Positions 11,101-21,789 of a stretch of DNA of 64,000 bases are shown piece after piece; position 1 is the stretch's first letter, and each line of letters opens with the position of its first letter. Both the position numbers and the translations under genes were made by a program. The stretch is from NCBI RefSeq assembly GCF_020509005.1, contig NC_063012.1, positions 930,001-994,000 of the forward strand, written 5' to 3'. Source of the stretch: Fulvia fulva (taxonomy: Eukaryota > Ascomycota > Dothideomycetes > Mycosphaerellales > Mycosphaerellaceae). The notes below the pieces were generated by a model, which ran no database searches, had not been told where the DNA came from, and worked only from the letters and a program-made list of their open reading frames with translations.

Positions 11101-12476
11101 AAGCCCGAACTAACTACTAAAGTAGGAGAAGCAATAGACCTCTTAGAGAACCTTACTGCTTTTTACTAAGCTTTCTTTATAGCTATATAATCAGTAGACA
11201 GTTTAATACTATAGGATAGCGAATTCCTAGAAGAAGTTAAGGAAATGGCCTTTGTAGTAACTATAGAAGCCATTATATATAAGTAAGAGGTCCTAATTCC
11301 GAAATCCTATAAGGATGCTATAAATAATAAGAAATAGGGACATCTTTAGAAGGAAGCAATCCAAAAGGAACTAGATGCTCTATAGAGTAACAATACCTAG
11401 GAAAATTCTGTTCTACTAAAAGGAGCAAATCTAGTTATATTAAGATAGGTCTTTAATATTAAGAGAAGCATTAGTAGAGCTATTGAAAAGTTCAAGGCTA
11501 GACTAGTTATAAGGGGCTTCTTACAGAAGTTTAGTATTAACTTTATAGAGACATTTACACCTATAGTAAGACAGGACACCCTTAGGGTGTTTATAGCTAT
11601 TATGTATAAGAAGGATCTTTATCTTCACTAAGTGGATATGAACAATGCATTTATAGAAAGCACCCTCTATAAAGACATCTTTATATTACTACTACTAGGA
11701 GTTGAGCTTCTACTAAACATAGTGTTCAAAATCCTTAAAAGCTTATATAGACTTAAGCAAGTAGCTAGAGATTGGAATTAACTCTGTGTGTCGAAGCTTA
11801 GAGAGATTAGATTTATATAGTTAGAAGTAGATTTATACCTACTTATTTATAAGAAGAGGGAGATCATAATCCTTATATATATAGATGACATCCTAATTGC
11901 TATACTAAAGTTAATAGATGTTTACTAGTTTAAAAGAGAACTTGGCAAGATCTTCAAGATCAAAGATCTAGGTGAACCTGAAAAGATCCTTAGTATAAGA
12001 GTCATAAGGGACAGGAAGAGAGGAATCCTAAAACTTGACTAAGGACACTTTATTAGGGACAGCCTAGCTAAGATAGAAATGAACTATAAGAAGGCAGCAC
12101 CTATACACTTACCTATAGACAGCTATAAGGCCCTCAAACCTTTAAGCTATATAGATAAGAGGTGTTATAAGGCAGAGTACTAGAGTATTTATAGTACTTA
12201 GATATAGCTAGCGACAATCATAAGGCTAGATATTGCTTTTACCCTAGGAAGGATAAGCTCATTTATAAGTGACCTATCTACCTACTATATAAAGGCTTTA
12301 AAGAAGATCACTAGGTACCTAAGATCATACCCTAATCTAGGACTTTAGATCTTAAAGTCTAGAAAAGGCCACCTTATTAGATACTATAATTCTGATTATG
12401 TAATAGATAAAGCAGATAGAGTCTTAATCCTTAGGTATGTCTTCTTCCTCTATAGGGCACCAGTTTCTTGGATAAG
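8200..12476 (+). pseudogene. Copia C1 gag-pol, RIP-degraded and truncated
   Basis: In order, all in plus frames: gag region (about 8230-9000); a degraded zinc knuckle ending DYLIKDCPSLPKARK (about 8996-9040); protease block reading NSYTSSYITD (about 9388-9417), where DSC or DSG is expected; GAG-pre-integrase block LWYRRFVHFRKNLL (near 9820); integrase core with RLNNTKELI (an Asp now Asn) and YNSLQNGLVKRSI (10280-10320); RT with ILIYIDDILIA (YIDD at 11878-11889, intact); KILSIRVIRDRKRGILKL; then RNase H cut after APVSW. Stops are mostly TAG at Trp/Gln positions. The order protease-integrase-RT-RNase H defines Ty1/Copia. Confidence 0.85.
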
Positions 12477-13835
12477 TGTCTATTAAGTTGTTTCGTACTT
12501 ATAAAGTATTCTAGCTTCTTATAATCGGAGTAGATAATAACGGGATTATTATCTATATCCTTCGTATTCTCGAAATCGGTGTCTATATTATCGTCTAAGT
12601 TAACGGTAAGCTTAGGTCTCTATTCTTCGAAGGCGAGGACGATAGCTAATAGTTCCTTATCGTAAATCTCGTAGTTATACCCCTATAGTAACATCTTCTT
12701 AGACATATATACTACCGGTCTCTAGACGTCTCCGTGTTTCTATAAAATTACTACCGTAGTAACGAAATCTAAGGCATCTGTTTCGACTATAGTTTCTAAC
12801 CCTAGTACGAAGTATACGAGGACCGTGTCCGTTAAGAATACATCTTTTAATCCTTAGAAGGCTACTTCGTATTCTATTATCTAAACGAATAGTATCGGTT
12901 TACTATTCTTACTAGTCTTTATTAAATTCGTAAGGGGTATATAGATTTTGGAGAAGTTCTATATAAACCTTCGATAGAAGTTTCCGAACCTAAGGAATGC
13001 TTATATATCCTTTAGACATATTAGAGTAAGCTAGTTCTTAACTACGTCGACCTTTTCTAGGTCTATACGAACACTATCGACTCCTATAATAATACTAAGG
13101 TACTTCGTCTCTATTTAGTAGAACTCGTATTTGTCGATATCTAATTATAGCCGGCTTTACGTATACGTTATAGTACTTTACGTACGTATTATATATGTTC
13201 CTTGAATGTGTCGCTAAAGATTAGGATATTATCTAGGTATACTAAATAGAAGTTATCGAGATACTCCCTAAGCGTATCGTTAATATATAATTAGAATGTT
13301 TCTAGAGTATTATATAGGCCGAAAGGCATTACTATATACTCGAATTGACTATAGCAAGTACTAAACGTAGTTTTCTATTCGTAGCCCTCCGGAATATAAA
13401 GACGGTTAGAGGTAGAGATGACATCGAGTTTAGTAAAGTACTTCTTCCTATTTAGGCAGTTTAGCGTTTCTTAGAATAGCGGTATTAGGTATCTACTTTT
13501 GACCGTAAGGGCGTTAAGAGCTCTATAGTCGATATAGACCCGTAGACCGCCGCCTAGTTTACGTACAATTAGTACTAGTATAGAAGCCGGGCTCGTGCTT
13601 CGTTATATCGCTCTAGATTATAGCTAATTATCGACCTACTTCTTAATTACCTTATTCTTACGAGACGACATTACGTATAGCCGCCTAAAAGGAGGTGACT
13701 TAGTTGCGTCTTTAAGGTGTATTTTATAGTCTTTACTAGGGCGGTAAGGTAGGATCTTCGATACATCCTAACGGTTAAAATAGTTATCGAAATCGTATAG
13801 TTCCTAGGGTAAGTAGACCTTAGTATCTTAGTCCT
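12477..13835 (-). pseudogene. Gypsy G pol RT-RNase H fragment (inverted), unit A
   Basis: The minus strand reads, from right to left: the pre-RT linker (KVYLPQELYDF), [20 protein letters not shown] (about 13570-13510), RT core FSTCYGQFEYIVMPFGLYNT, the catalytic motif as YLDNILIFS (about 13250-13224, second Asp changed to Asn, a G-to-A change), and RNase H with [18 protein letters not shown] and IIYSDYKKLEYFISTKQLN. It ends in QLNR at the join to truncated Copia C1. Family is Ty3/Gypsy. Its right end, gtcct, is the reverse complement of the aggac before C1, which ties this piece to 7515-7575. Confidence 0.8.
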
Positions 13836-14070
13836 TATTAAACAGGTACGGGTAGATAGTAGCGGAGTAGAGTAAGAGATCAATCTTTAACTAACTAATA
13901 GTACGAGCATATAGCAATATATTAGGAACTAATGTGTTAATTGTGTTAGATGTCTATCTAAGCTAAAGGGGAGAGAAGGTATCTCCCTATAAGCTAAGTT
14001 ATCGTGGATGCCTTAGGCTACTAGATCACTTCCTAATTGTTGACTCCCTTTGAGATGCTACATCTTAACA
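13836..14070 (-). repeat. Copia C2 3' LTR
   Basis: 235 bp, plus-strand ends TATTAAACAG and ATCTTAACA, the reverse complement of the C1 LTR. It differs from the 5' LTR of C2 at many C/T and G/A sites, as RIP leaves them. Confidence 0.9.
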
Positions 14071-14079
14071 CTCCCACTT

Positions 14080-17000
14080 ATCTCGTATAGGAGGTTATAG
14101 TCTACTCACTTCCTATTAATAGTACTTGGACCTTTTTATGATAGGTTTAGCTAGCTTATAAACCTCTAGAAGTGTAGACTAGTCTTTAGTTTTATAAACC
14201 CGTCTATAACTATCTTAGAGGTTAGGGTGTACTTAATAGCAATAAGTATCCTCCACTAAAGTTTCCTAATAGAGTTATAGGCAATGTCAATGTGCTTCGA
14301 CTTGTTATAAACATGTGCATCTTTTACTAGGGTGAGGGCAGCTTGATTATCACCTCTTAATTAGACTGGTCTTAAATTTGATACAGTCTCCTAGTTTCTA
14401 GTGATTCTTAGTTGATAGGAACAGTCTCCTACTAACTCTAGACAATCTATTTCTCTTAGTAGTGAAGCTAGGAATTAGGACTACTTCGTATATACATTTA
14501 TAGCTATATATTCAGCCTCTATTATAGATGTTACTACAGACTTTTGCTTCTTACTTATCCAAGGAACTAGTACCCTATAGAGGAAGAAGACATACCTAAG
14601 GATTAAGACTCTGTCTGCTTTATCTATTACATAATCAGAATTATAGTATCTAATAAGGTGTCCTTTTCTAGACTTTAAGAACTGAAGTCCTAGATCAGGG
14701 TATGATCTTAGGTACCTAGTGATCTTCTTTAAAGCCTTTATGTAGTACGTAGATAGGTCACTTACAAATGAGCTTATCCTTCCTAGGGCAAAAGCAATGT
14801 CTAGCCTTATAATTGTTACTAGCTATATCTAAGTACTATTAATACTCTAGTACTCTACCTTGTCATACCTCTCATCTATATAGCTTGAAGGTTTAAGGGC
14901 CTTATAGCTGTCTATAGGTAAGTGTCTAGGTGCTGCCTTCTTATAGTTCATTCCTATCTTAGCTAGGCTGTCCTTAATAAAGTGTCCTTGGCCAAGTTTT
15001 AGGATTCCTCTCTTCCTGTCCCTTATAACTCTTATACTAAGGATCTTTTTAGGTTTACCTAGATCTTTGATCTTGAAGATCTTACTAAGTTCTCTTTTGA
15101 ACTAGAGAACATCTATTAACTTTAGTGTAGTAATTAGAATGTCATCTATATGTATAAGGATTATGATCTCCCTCTTCTTATAGATAAGTAGGCATAGATC
15201 TACTTCTGACTGTATGAATCCAATCTCTCTAAGCTTTCACATATAGAGTTAATTCTAATCTCTAGCTACTTGCTTAAGTCTATATAAGCTTTTAAGGATT
15301 TTGAACACTATGTTTAGTAGAAGCTCAACTCCTAGTAGTAGTAATATAAAGATGTCTTTATAGAGGGTGCTTTCTATAAATGCATTGTTCATATCCACTT
15401 AGTGAAGATAAAGATCCTTCTTATACATAATAGCTATAAACACCCTAAGGGTGTCCTGTCTTACTATAGGTGTAAATGTCTCTATAAAGTTAATACTAAA
15501 CTTCTGTAAGAAGCCCCTTATAACTAGTCTAGCCTTGAACTTTTCAATAGCTCTACTAATGCTTCTCTTAATATTAAAGACCTATCTTAATATAACTAGA
15601 TTTGCTCCTTTTAGTAGAACAGAATTTTCCTAGGTATTGTTACTCTATAGAGCATCTAGTTCCTTTTGGATTGCTTCCTTCTAAAGATGTCCCTATTTCT
15701 TATTATTTATAGCATCCTTATAGGATTTCGGAATTAGGACCTCTTACTTATATATAATGGCTTCTATAGTTACTACAAAGGCCATTTCCTTAACTTCTTC
15801 TAGGAATTCGCTATCCTATAGTATTAAACTGTCTACTGATTATATAGCTATAAAGAAAGCTTAGTAAAAAGCAGTAAGGTTCTCTAAGAGGTCTATTGCT
15901 TCTCCTACTTTAGTAGTTAGTTCGGGCTTAGGGACTATAGATTTTAGGGCTTTCTGTTTTATGTCATAGCCCTTAACATTATAGTTAGCCTTTCTCTTTC
16001 TAAGGGATAATTTAGGGACCGTCACTTATGACCTAGTAACGTCTATTTCCTAGGGATCTAGGGAGCTTCTCTTAATTAGCTAATCAATTTTCTGAAATCC
16101 CCCTACGTTCTCCGGAGGTTAGGGAAGTTATATAAATAGCTTTCCCGGCTAAGCGACTTTAGGGCTCTTAATTAGCTGATCTATTTCGGGGGTGCTTTAA
16201 TAGACGCCTAAATAGTAGGTAGATTGTCCTAAGGATACGTTATTTCTCTGCCTTCCTAAGGGCTTCCTAGCTAGTATACTACTTAGTAGATTTAATGTTA
16301 GAACATTAAGACCTATATCACCTCTAGGCTAGTCCTTAAAGAAGTCTATATATATATGTTGTTTAATAGCTCTTATGTCTAGTTCCTAAAAGAGCTAGGC
16401 TTTAGCTATGTTTTTAATATACCTAATAAACACTACTTCTTTACCCCTATTTATTAGCTCATTACTTCTTGCCTATTAAGGTTAGGATCTGATGTCTATA
16501 TAGACAACAGCTTTGTATCCCTAAACTTTCAAATAGTTGATGGTCGGTTTAATACTATCAAAAGCCTTATCTAGTAAAACCTTGAATCTATCGTAATCTA
16601 GGCCATTTAGCAGTTTGTTCCTTGTATAAGTTAAGGCCTCTAGTGCTTTAGGCCAAAATTCAACCGGCATTTTAGCCTCTTTAAGCATTGCTCTTATAGA
16701 GTCCTCTAAGGTTTATATTGACCTCTTAACTAGTCCATTCTGTAGAGAGTTGTATGCCTTAGTCGGCTCGTGCCCAATCCCTAAATCCTTCTCCTACTAC
16801 TTCACTAATGTAATAAGTTCTTTTGTATTGTTAAGTCTTACTGCTTTTAGCTACGCTAATAATTTCCTCTCTGCTTTAATCTTCTAGTTCTAGAGAGTAA
16901 CTAGAGCATCTTCTCTTTTCCTAAGAGGAAAGGTCTACTTCTTCCTAGAGAAGTTGTTAACAATCTCAAGCTAGTATTTAAATCCTAGTCTTGAGATTAG

Positions 17001-18800
17001 TAGTAGGCTATATATATTAATAGATATAAGGGCAAGTCTTTTAGGTCTTCTCTCTATAGCTTTGCCTTTATACTTCTTTATCTTTACTATTGAACATACT
17101 CTATACTAGTAAAAGCCATCCTTAGGGATAGGAATAGGTTCTTCTAAGTCTATTGCCTTATAAAGATTCTACAGCAAATTCTTCCTAAAGTGTACAAATC
17201 TTCTATACCAAAGCTCCTACTACTTTAGGTCGGTCTCTAATTAAGTAGTCACAAAGGCATTCTCTATTAGTAGTGTACATAATGAGTAATGTACCCGTTC
17301 TTATAGGAGAGGTGAAATCTTATTAATAAATAGAACCCCCCTAAGGAGCTTTGTCTAGATAACAGTCTTACTAGAGGGGGAAATAAGAGAAAATGATAGA
17401 GGTTATATACTAAACTACTTACTAAACTGGTTCTATAAAACTAGGTTCACTCCTAGCTTAGGTATAAGTAGGACATCTTCTAAAACAACTTTTCTACTAG
17501 CTCTCCTACTTATCTCTACATTCCTAATATAAGTAGCTAATAAAAACCCACCTCCTACTTTGATCCACTTCCTCCTTATTAAGGGAGTTATAGATCTAAA
17601 GAGGTAGCTTTAGTCAGTTATATAGGATGAAGTATAGGAGTTAAGTAACTACTCTAACGAGGGGAACTTGCCTTAGACTTCTATAGTTGAGTAAGCCACT
17701 TCATTATACTTATTATTATTAGACATTGTCTCTAGGGATGCGCTATATAAGTTACGTGACTCTTAGGCGGAAAAACCTTTTCTAGTCTTCTTTGCTTTAG
17801 AGGTATAAGACTAGGCCTAGTTCTTCTAGAGTAACAGTATGTTAGAGCTGAGTTTCTTTACTATTTTCTTAAGTTCTTCTATAGAGGACTTCTCTCTTAG
17901 TGTCCTCCTTGAAGTAGGTGGTGGAGTTCTCTTCTTCTTGACATGTGTTATATTCTGGGAAGATAGTAGTTAGGAATGAGATCTAAGGACCTTTCTTGCC
18001 TTAGGCAAACTAGGGCAGTCCTTGATCAGATAGTCCTTCTTATAGAGAAGGTAGGAGAGTAGTCTTACTAGACCTAAGGGCTTGACCTAGGTAGCTACTA
18101 TACTATACTTAGCCTTAGAGGGATCTAACCTAGCTTCTTAAGCTTTAAGGATCTTTAAGGTCCTTTTATAATCTATCTTTAGCTAAGCTATAATGGTATC
18201 CCTAGCTATATAGTAGTCAGGTAGCAGTGAGATTAAGAGCTAGGTCATCCTTATATTAGCTTTCCTATAATACTGACCCTCTAGGTCAACATTAGCAATC
18301 CTTTTTCTAAGAGAAACTAGGTGTGTCTATACAGATCTAATAGTGAACTCTTTACTTATCTTAAAAGTTACAAATTGCTTTATAAGCTTATATATATAGG
18401 TTGGTAGTACCTAGCTATACTTGTTCTAGAGATACACCTACTTCTTAGCAGCTCTTCTAGATTTATATAAACCCTTAAGCTCAAATTCATCTTCTTCTAT
18501 AATCCTACTAAGGATACTAAAGTTATATACTATATTGTGTCTTGTCTATATTAGCGTATTAGGGATCTCTTTAGTTATAGCCTCTTCTTAGAGTTTTAGA
18601 GTCTTGCCCTTAATATTATTAAAAGACACTTCTATTAGGTCATTAATTATAAAGAATGCTGATTAGCTCTCTATCTTATATCTCTAAAGGTTAAACTATC
18701 TCTTCTAATTATCTCTCCTAAGAATTAGGATTTTGCCTCCCTTCTCCTCTATCTTCTTTTAGTATAAATCTATAATAAATTAGATGTAATAAAACAAGGT
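14080..18800 (-). pseudogene. Copia C2 gag-pol, RIP-degraded
   Basis: This carries the same gag, protease, integrase and RT blocks as C1 on the other strand, plus the RNase H end that C1 lacks: minus reading KKQKSVVTSIIEAEYIAI (about 14555-14500), the Copia RNase H signature. Its RT motif is altered: minus ILIHIDDILI near 15155-15135. In the part beyond the C1 truncation and near it (14590-15250) C2 is less mutated than C1; for example it keeps Trp/Cys codons where C1 has TAG/TAT. No open frame survives. Confidence 0.83.
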
Positions 18801-19221
18801 GTATATGTTCTAAAGTGGTAGCTTAGATCCTACTAAGGCTTCTAGTATAGAATAGGAAAGTTCGTAGGTGTGGATACTAAGGCCTACTTAGTAAAGTAAA
18901 GAAGGAGCGGTATAAGGTCTCGGGGCTAGGACATAGGTCTGTCTCTCCTAGCAGAGCTTTAAATGACTTACTTAAAGTCCTTCTTAATAGTATCTCGATA
19001 TAGTTCTGGCTATAGAGTATCTTTAAGGTATTGGCTTTAAGTAAGCCGTATAGAGTCCTTATCTAGGTTACCTATTACTTAGTATCGAACTAAGCTCCTT
19101 AATAGGATAGACGGGGTAGACTTCTGATTACTAGATGTTTTCTACTACGATAGCAAGGGATATAAGTAACCTATACTAACATAGGTTGCTCTTATTCCTA
19201 TATAAACCCGGGCTTATAACC

Positions 19222-19456
19222 TATTAAATAGGTATAGGTAGATAGTAGCGGAGTGGAGTAAGAGATTAACCTTGAACTAACTAATAGTACGAGTATATAG
19301 CAATTTATTAGGAACCAATATGTTAATTGTATTAGATGTCTATCTAAGCTAAAGGGGAGAGAAGGTATCTCCCTATAAGCTAAGTCATCGTAGATGCCTT
19401 AGGCTACTAGATCACTTCCTAATTATTGACTCCCTTTAAGATACTACATCTTAATA
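19222..19456 (-). repeat. Copia C2 5' LTR
   Basis: 235 bp; its outer end reads TTAATA at 19451-19456 (TTAACA with one RIP change). It cuts LINE D inside the RT region. The sequence right of it differs completely from the sequence right of the equivalent LTR in unit B. Confidence 0.9.
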
Positions 19457-20801
19457 CCGATTATATTTAGGAGTACGATCGGCCTATAGGACTTTAGCTT
19501 TATATAGTCTTTCTTCTATAGCTTCTTTAGGACGACTATAAGGGACCGCCTAAATGGCCGTAGGTAGTACTCCTTACGTAGGCAAGCCGTAAATAGTTCG
19601 GCGAGGTATAGGGTGACCTCTTCTTTATATTCTTTAAGGAGGAGGTTTAGGATACCGTCGGGTCCCGGGGCCTTACGGCCCTTTAGCGTTCCTATAATCT
19701 TCTTTATCTCCTCCTCGCCTACTATCTAGTATATATCGAGTAGCTCCGGGTAGATCGTTCCCTCTATATCTATTAGGTCGGCCGTTAACTATATCGTAAA
19801 GAAGTAGTTAGCGAACGCCTTCGCCTTTACTTCCGGCGTTATCTATATTATACCTATCGTATCCTAGATTAGGGGGAAGTATAGTGTCCTATCCCCGTCT
19901 CCGGCCTATACCTACTTTATAAGCCGCTATATCTACTCCGGGTTCTCTATTATAAGACCTATAGTTACCCTCTAGTCTTGTCGCTTATCTAGTCGTATTT
20001 AGGCCTTCTTTGCCTAACTTGCTTCCTAGTACTCGTCCTACGCTTCTTAGCTTTACTCCTTTGTCTATTTTTGCCTTACCCTCCTTACGTCCTTAAATTT
20101 AGCTAAGTACTCTAGGGTCTAGAAGGGCTTCTAGTACTTCGAGGGCCTTAGCTCTAGTATATATTCCTCGGCCGCCTACTATATCGTCGTTATTATCTGT
20201 TCTACCGTACTATTAAGCTCGGCTTCCGTCTTCCCGATACTAGTATTATTTAAGTACTATTTAAGTAGATTCCGGATCTCCTTCTAGGGAGCTTTTTCCT
20301 AGTTAAGGCGCTTTTTACCCCGAAGCTCCTCTTCTATCCCCGTCGCTATCGTTATCTAGATAGGGATATAGTCTAACCCTACCTCTAGGGTAAGGTTAGG
20401 TCTATACTCTACTAGCCTTATTACTACGTCCCTCGATAGGAAGTTTAGGTCGATAGTACTCGCGCTTATTCTTACCTTCTACGTCTCTATACCCTTTAGG
20501 GTTACGAGCTTTATATCCCTACTTTCTATAATCTCTAGGAGCTTACTACCTAGATATACGTAAGGGGGGGTATGAATTCTAGACCCTACGTTAGGTAGTA
20601 GAGGTTAAAGTCGCCTAGGAGGATATAATTTATATCCCCTTAGTCGAGTACCTAGTTAAGTCGTACTAGCGTACCGAGGTCTCTACTCGTTCTTCCCTAA
20701 GGAGGAGGGTTATAGACGTTATATATCTAGATAGGTCCTTAACTCGTAGTAATTTAGATAGTCGTAATATCTCCTTAACTCCCTTCCGGGTACGAGATTA
20801 C
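19457..20801 (-). pseudogene. LINE D ORF2 fragment: endonuclease C-part and RT N-part (minus)
   Basis: On the minus strand, from right to left: endonuclease ITTIQIT-like sequence with TAG for Gln, YNVYNPPP, NYILLGDFNLYYL (about 20628-20590), a linker, KGRKAPGPDGILNLLLKEYK (about 19680-19625), RSLIVVLKKL and SYRPIVLLNI (about 19500-19465). It stops at the LTR of Copia C2. Its 5' end continues on the far side of Gypsy C at 34096-34335 in the same frame. Stops are mainly TAG at Trp/Gln sites. The clade is Tad-like, close to LINE E and LINE F. Confidence 0.82.
20797..20801. other. Target-site duplication of Gypsy C, left (attac)
   Basis: The five bases attac directly before the 5' LTR of Gypsy C recur directly after its 3' LTR at 34091-34095. 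Removing the element and one copy restores the LINE D endonuclease frame. Confidence 0.88.
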
Positions 20802-21195
20802 TATTACGGTTCGGATAGAGCTACGACGATATACACGGCTATTAGCTAACGGGATTACGTACGCTATACGAGATCACTCGCTTACTAGTGACTTAGTATT
20901 TTGAGGTCACTCGCTTACTAGTGACTTAGTAATTCGAGATACTAAGGAACGAATCTCCTTTATATTTAGGAACGCTAAGAATCCCTTATAGCTTCGAGGC
21001 GTTTAACTTACTATTTAATATTACTGTTTAGAATATACTATAACCTAACCTCTACCTTACTACTACTTAGTCTTTATAAGACAAGACAGCTACTACTTCG
21101 TCACTTTCCCTTACCTTCTATCGGCTACGAGACAAAACCCGATTGAGGTTAGTCTTCTAATCTTATAATATTATTAGGTTATACTAGACCTAATA
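20802..21195 (+). repeat. Gypsy C 5' LTR
   Basis: 394 bp, start TATTACGG (from TGTTACGG) and end CCTAATA. It matches 33697-34090 along its whole length with scattered transitions. It contains two tandem 33-bp repeats at 20872-20937. Confidence 0.92.
20872..20937. repeat. Two tandem 33-bp repeats in the Gypsy C LTR
   Basis: Two units start at 20872 and 20905. Each holds TCACTCGCTTACTAGTGA, an imperfect palindrome with TCACT/AGTGA arms. The 3' LTR has the same pair (33767-33832). Duplicated palindromes in U3 often act as enhancer or binding sites, but that is inference here. Confidence 0.8.
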
Positions 21196-21236
21196 GCTTT
21201 AGACGCCCTTAACGATAGGAGATCGACAGAGTGACC

Positions 21237-21241
21237 GGGGA
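21237..21241. other. Target-site duplication of Gypsy B, left (gggga)
   Basis: The bases gggga directly precede the 5' LTR of Gypsy B and recur at 27533-27537 directly after its 3' LTR. They place the insertion 42 bp after the 5' LTR of Gypsy C. Confidence 0.9.
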
Positions 21242-21761
21242 TGTTATAGTCTCCCTATAGAGTGTATAGAAGGTAGGGACAGAAGAGCCTTAGAGTGCTT
21301 AGAAGTCGTCAAGAAGTAATAGTCTAGCTTAGTATATAAGCGCCAAGAATTATATACCCCGTAATATTTACTACAGGACCTAGCCCTCCAAATTCACCCC
21401 TCTACTAAACCTTAATAGATTTACTTCGGCTCGCGACTATATAACTTACGGTACTCCCGCGAGCACCCGCGACTACGCTAGACCCTAGAAGAAGCACGTA
21501 GAAGACTCGGAACGTAGGGCAGGTTGGAATAAGGTTTTGAGTAAAGCTACTAAGCGCGGCTTCGTACGGGTTAGCCCTATTAATACGGGGACACGTACTC
21601 GCGAGGGTCGCGTATAAATATCTAGCCTTCCCTAGGCCTCTCTTGCTTTCTTCGTCTTTCGTTTTGTGTAGCAATTATACTATACCCTTTTATATCTATA
21701 CTTCGTACCTATATTCTCGCTTTTACCCTTATATCTTATAGGCTAGGCTCTCGCCCTAACA
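21242..21761 (+). repeat. Gypsy B 5' LTR
   Basis: 520 bp; starts TGTTATAG and ends CCCTAACA. The 3' LTR has TATTATAG and CCCTAATA at the same places. Differences between the two LTRs are almost all C/T or G/A. The end of this copy kept the original TG...CA. Confidence 0.93.
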
Positions 21762-21789
21762 TTACGAAAGACTAACAAACCGTTAACTA

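Larger units (their letters stand above)
7576..12476 (+). mobile_element. Copia C1 (+), 3'-truncated, unit A left palindrome arm
   Basis: The element starts with an LTR (7576-7810), then a copia-type primer site, gag, protease, integrase, RT and the first part of RNase H. It stops at the Copia RNase H block reading APVSW (near 12458), directly joined to inverted Gypsy G sequence. The complete copy C2 continues there with a normal RNase H block, so about 750 bp plus the 3' LTR are missing in C1. The 5 bases before the LTR are aggac. It keeps many CpA/TpG sites, unlike the neighbouring Gypsy and LINE sequence. Confidence 0.88.
13836..19456 (-). mobile_element. Copia C2 (minus), complete with two LTRs, unit A right palindrome arm
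   Basis: A full-length Copia of 5621 bp on the minus strand. 5' LTR 19222-19456, primer site 19205-19221, degraded gag-pol 18800-14080, polypurine stretch next to the 3' LTR (minus AAGTGGGAG at 14071-14079), 3' LTR 13836-14070. Flanks are gtcct on the left and ccgat on the right, so there is no matching target duplication. Its core (about 15255-19075) is almost identical to C1, while its outer parts differ from C1 at scattered transitions. This is the reference copy for what C1 lacks. Confidence 0.9.

Noticed and set aside
11397..11579. 60-codon minus frame, present also at 15451-15633 (+), 46231-46413 and 50285-50467
   Set aside because: It is the antisense shadow of the Copia RT in all four copies. 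Its repetition reflects the palindrome and duplication, not a gene.
13671..13883. 70-codon minus frame across the Gypsy G/Copia C2 junction (and 48505-48717)
   Set aside because: It crosses two elements in a frame different from Gypsy pol and has no recognisable domain.
7576..19456. A large DNA transposon with long terminal inverted repeats
   Set aside because: The inverted arms are Copia elements with LTRs, primer sites and RT. No transposase is present, so this is a rearranged pair of retrotransposons.
20872..20937. CRISPR-like repeat array
   Set aside because: There are only two direct units with no spacers, in a fungal LTR.
21405..21674. 89-codon minus frame in the Gypsy B LTR, also in the other LTR at 27176-27445
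   Set aside because: Both lie in LTRs that are copies of each other, so conservation means nothing. No motif or codon pattern supports a protein.
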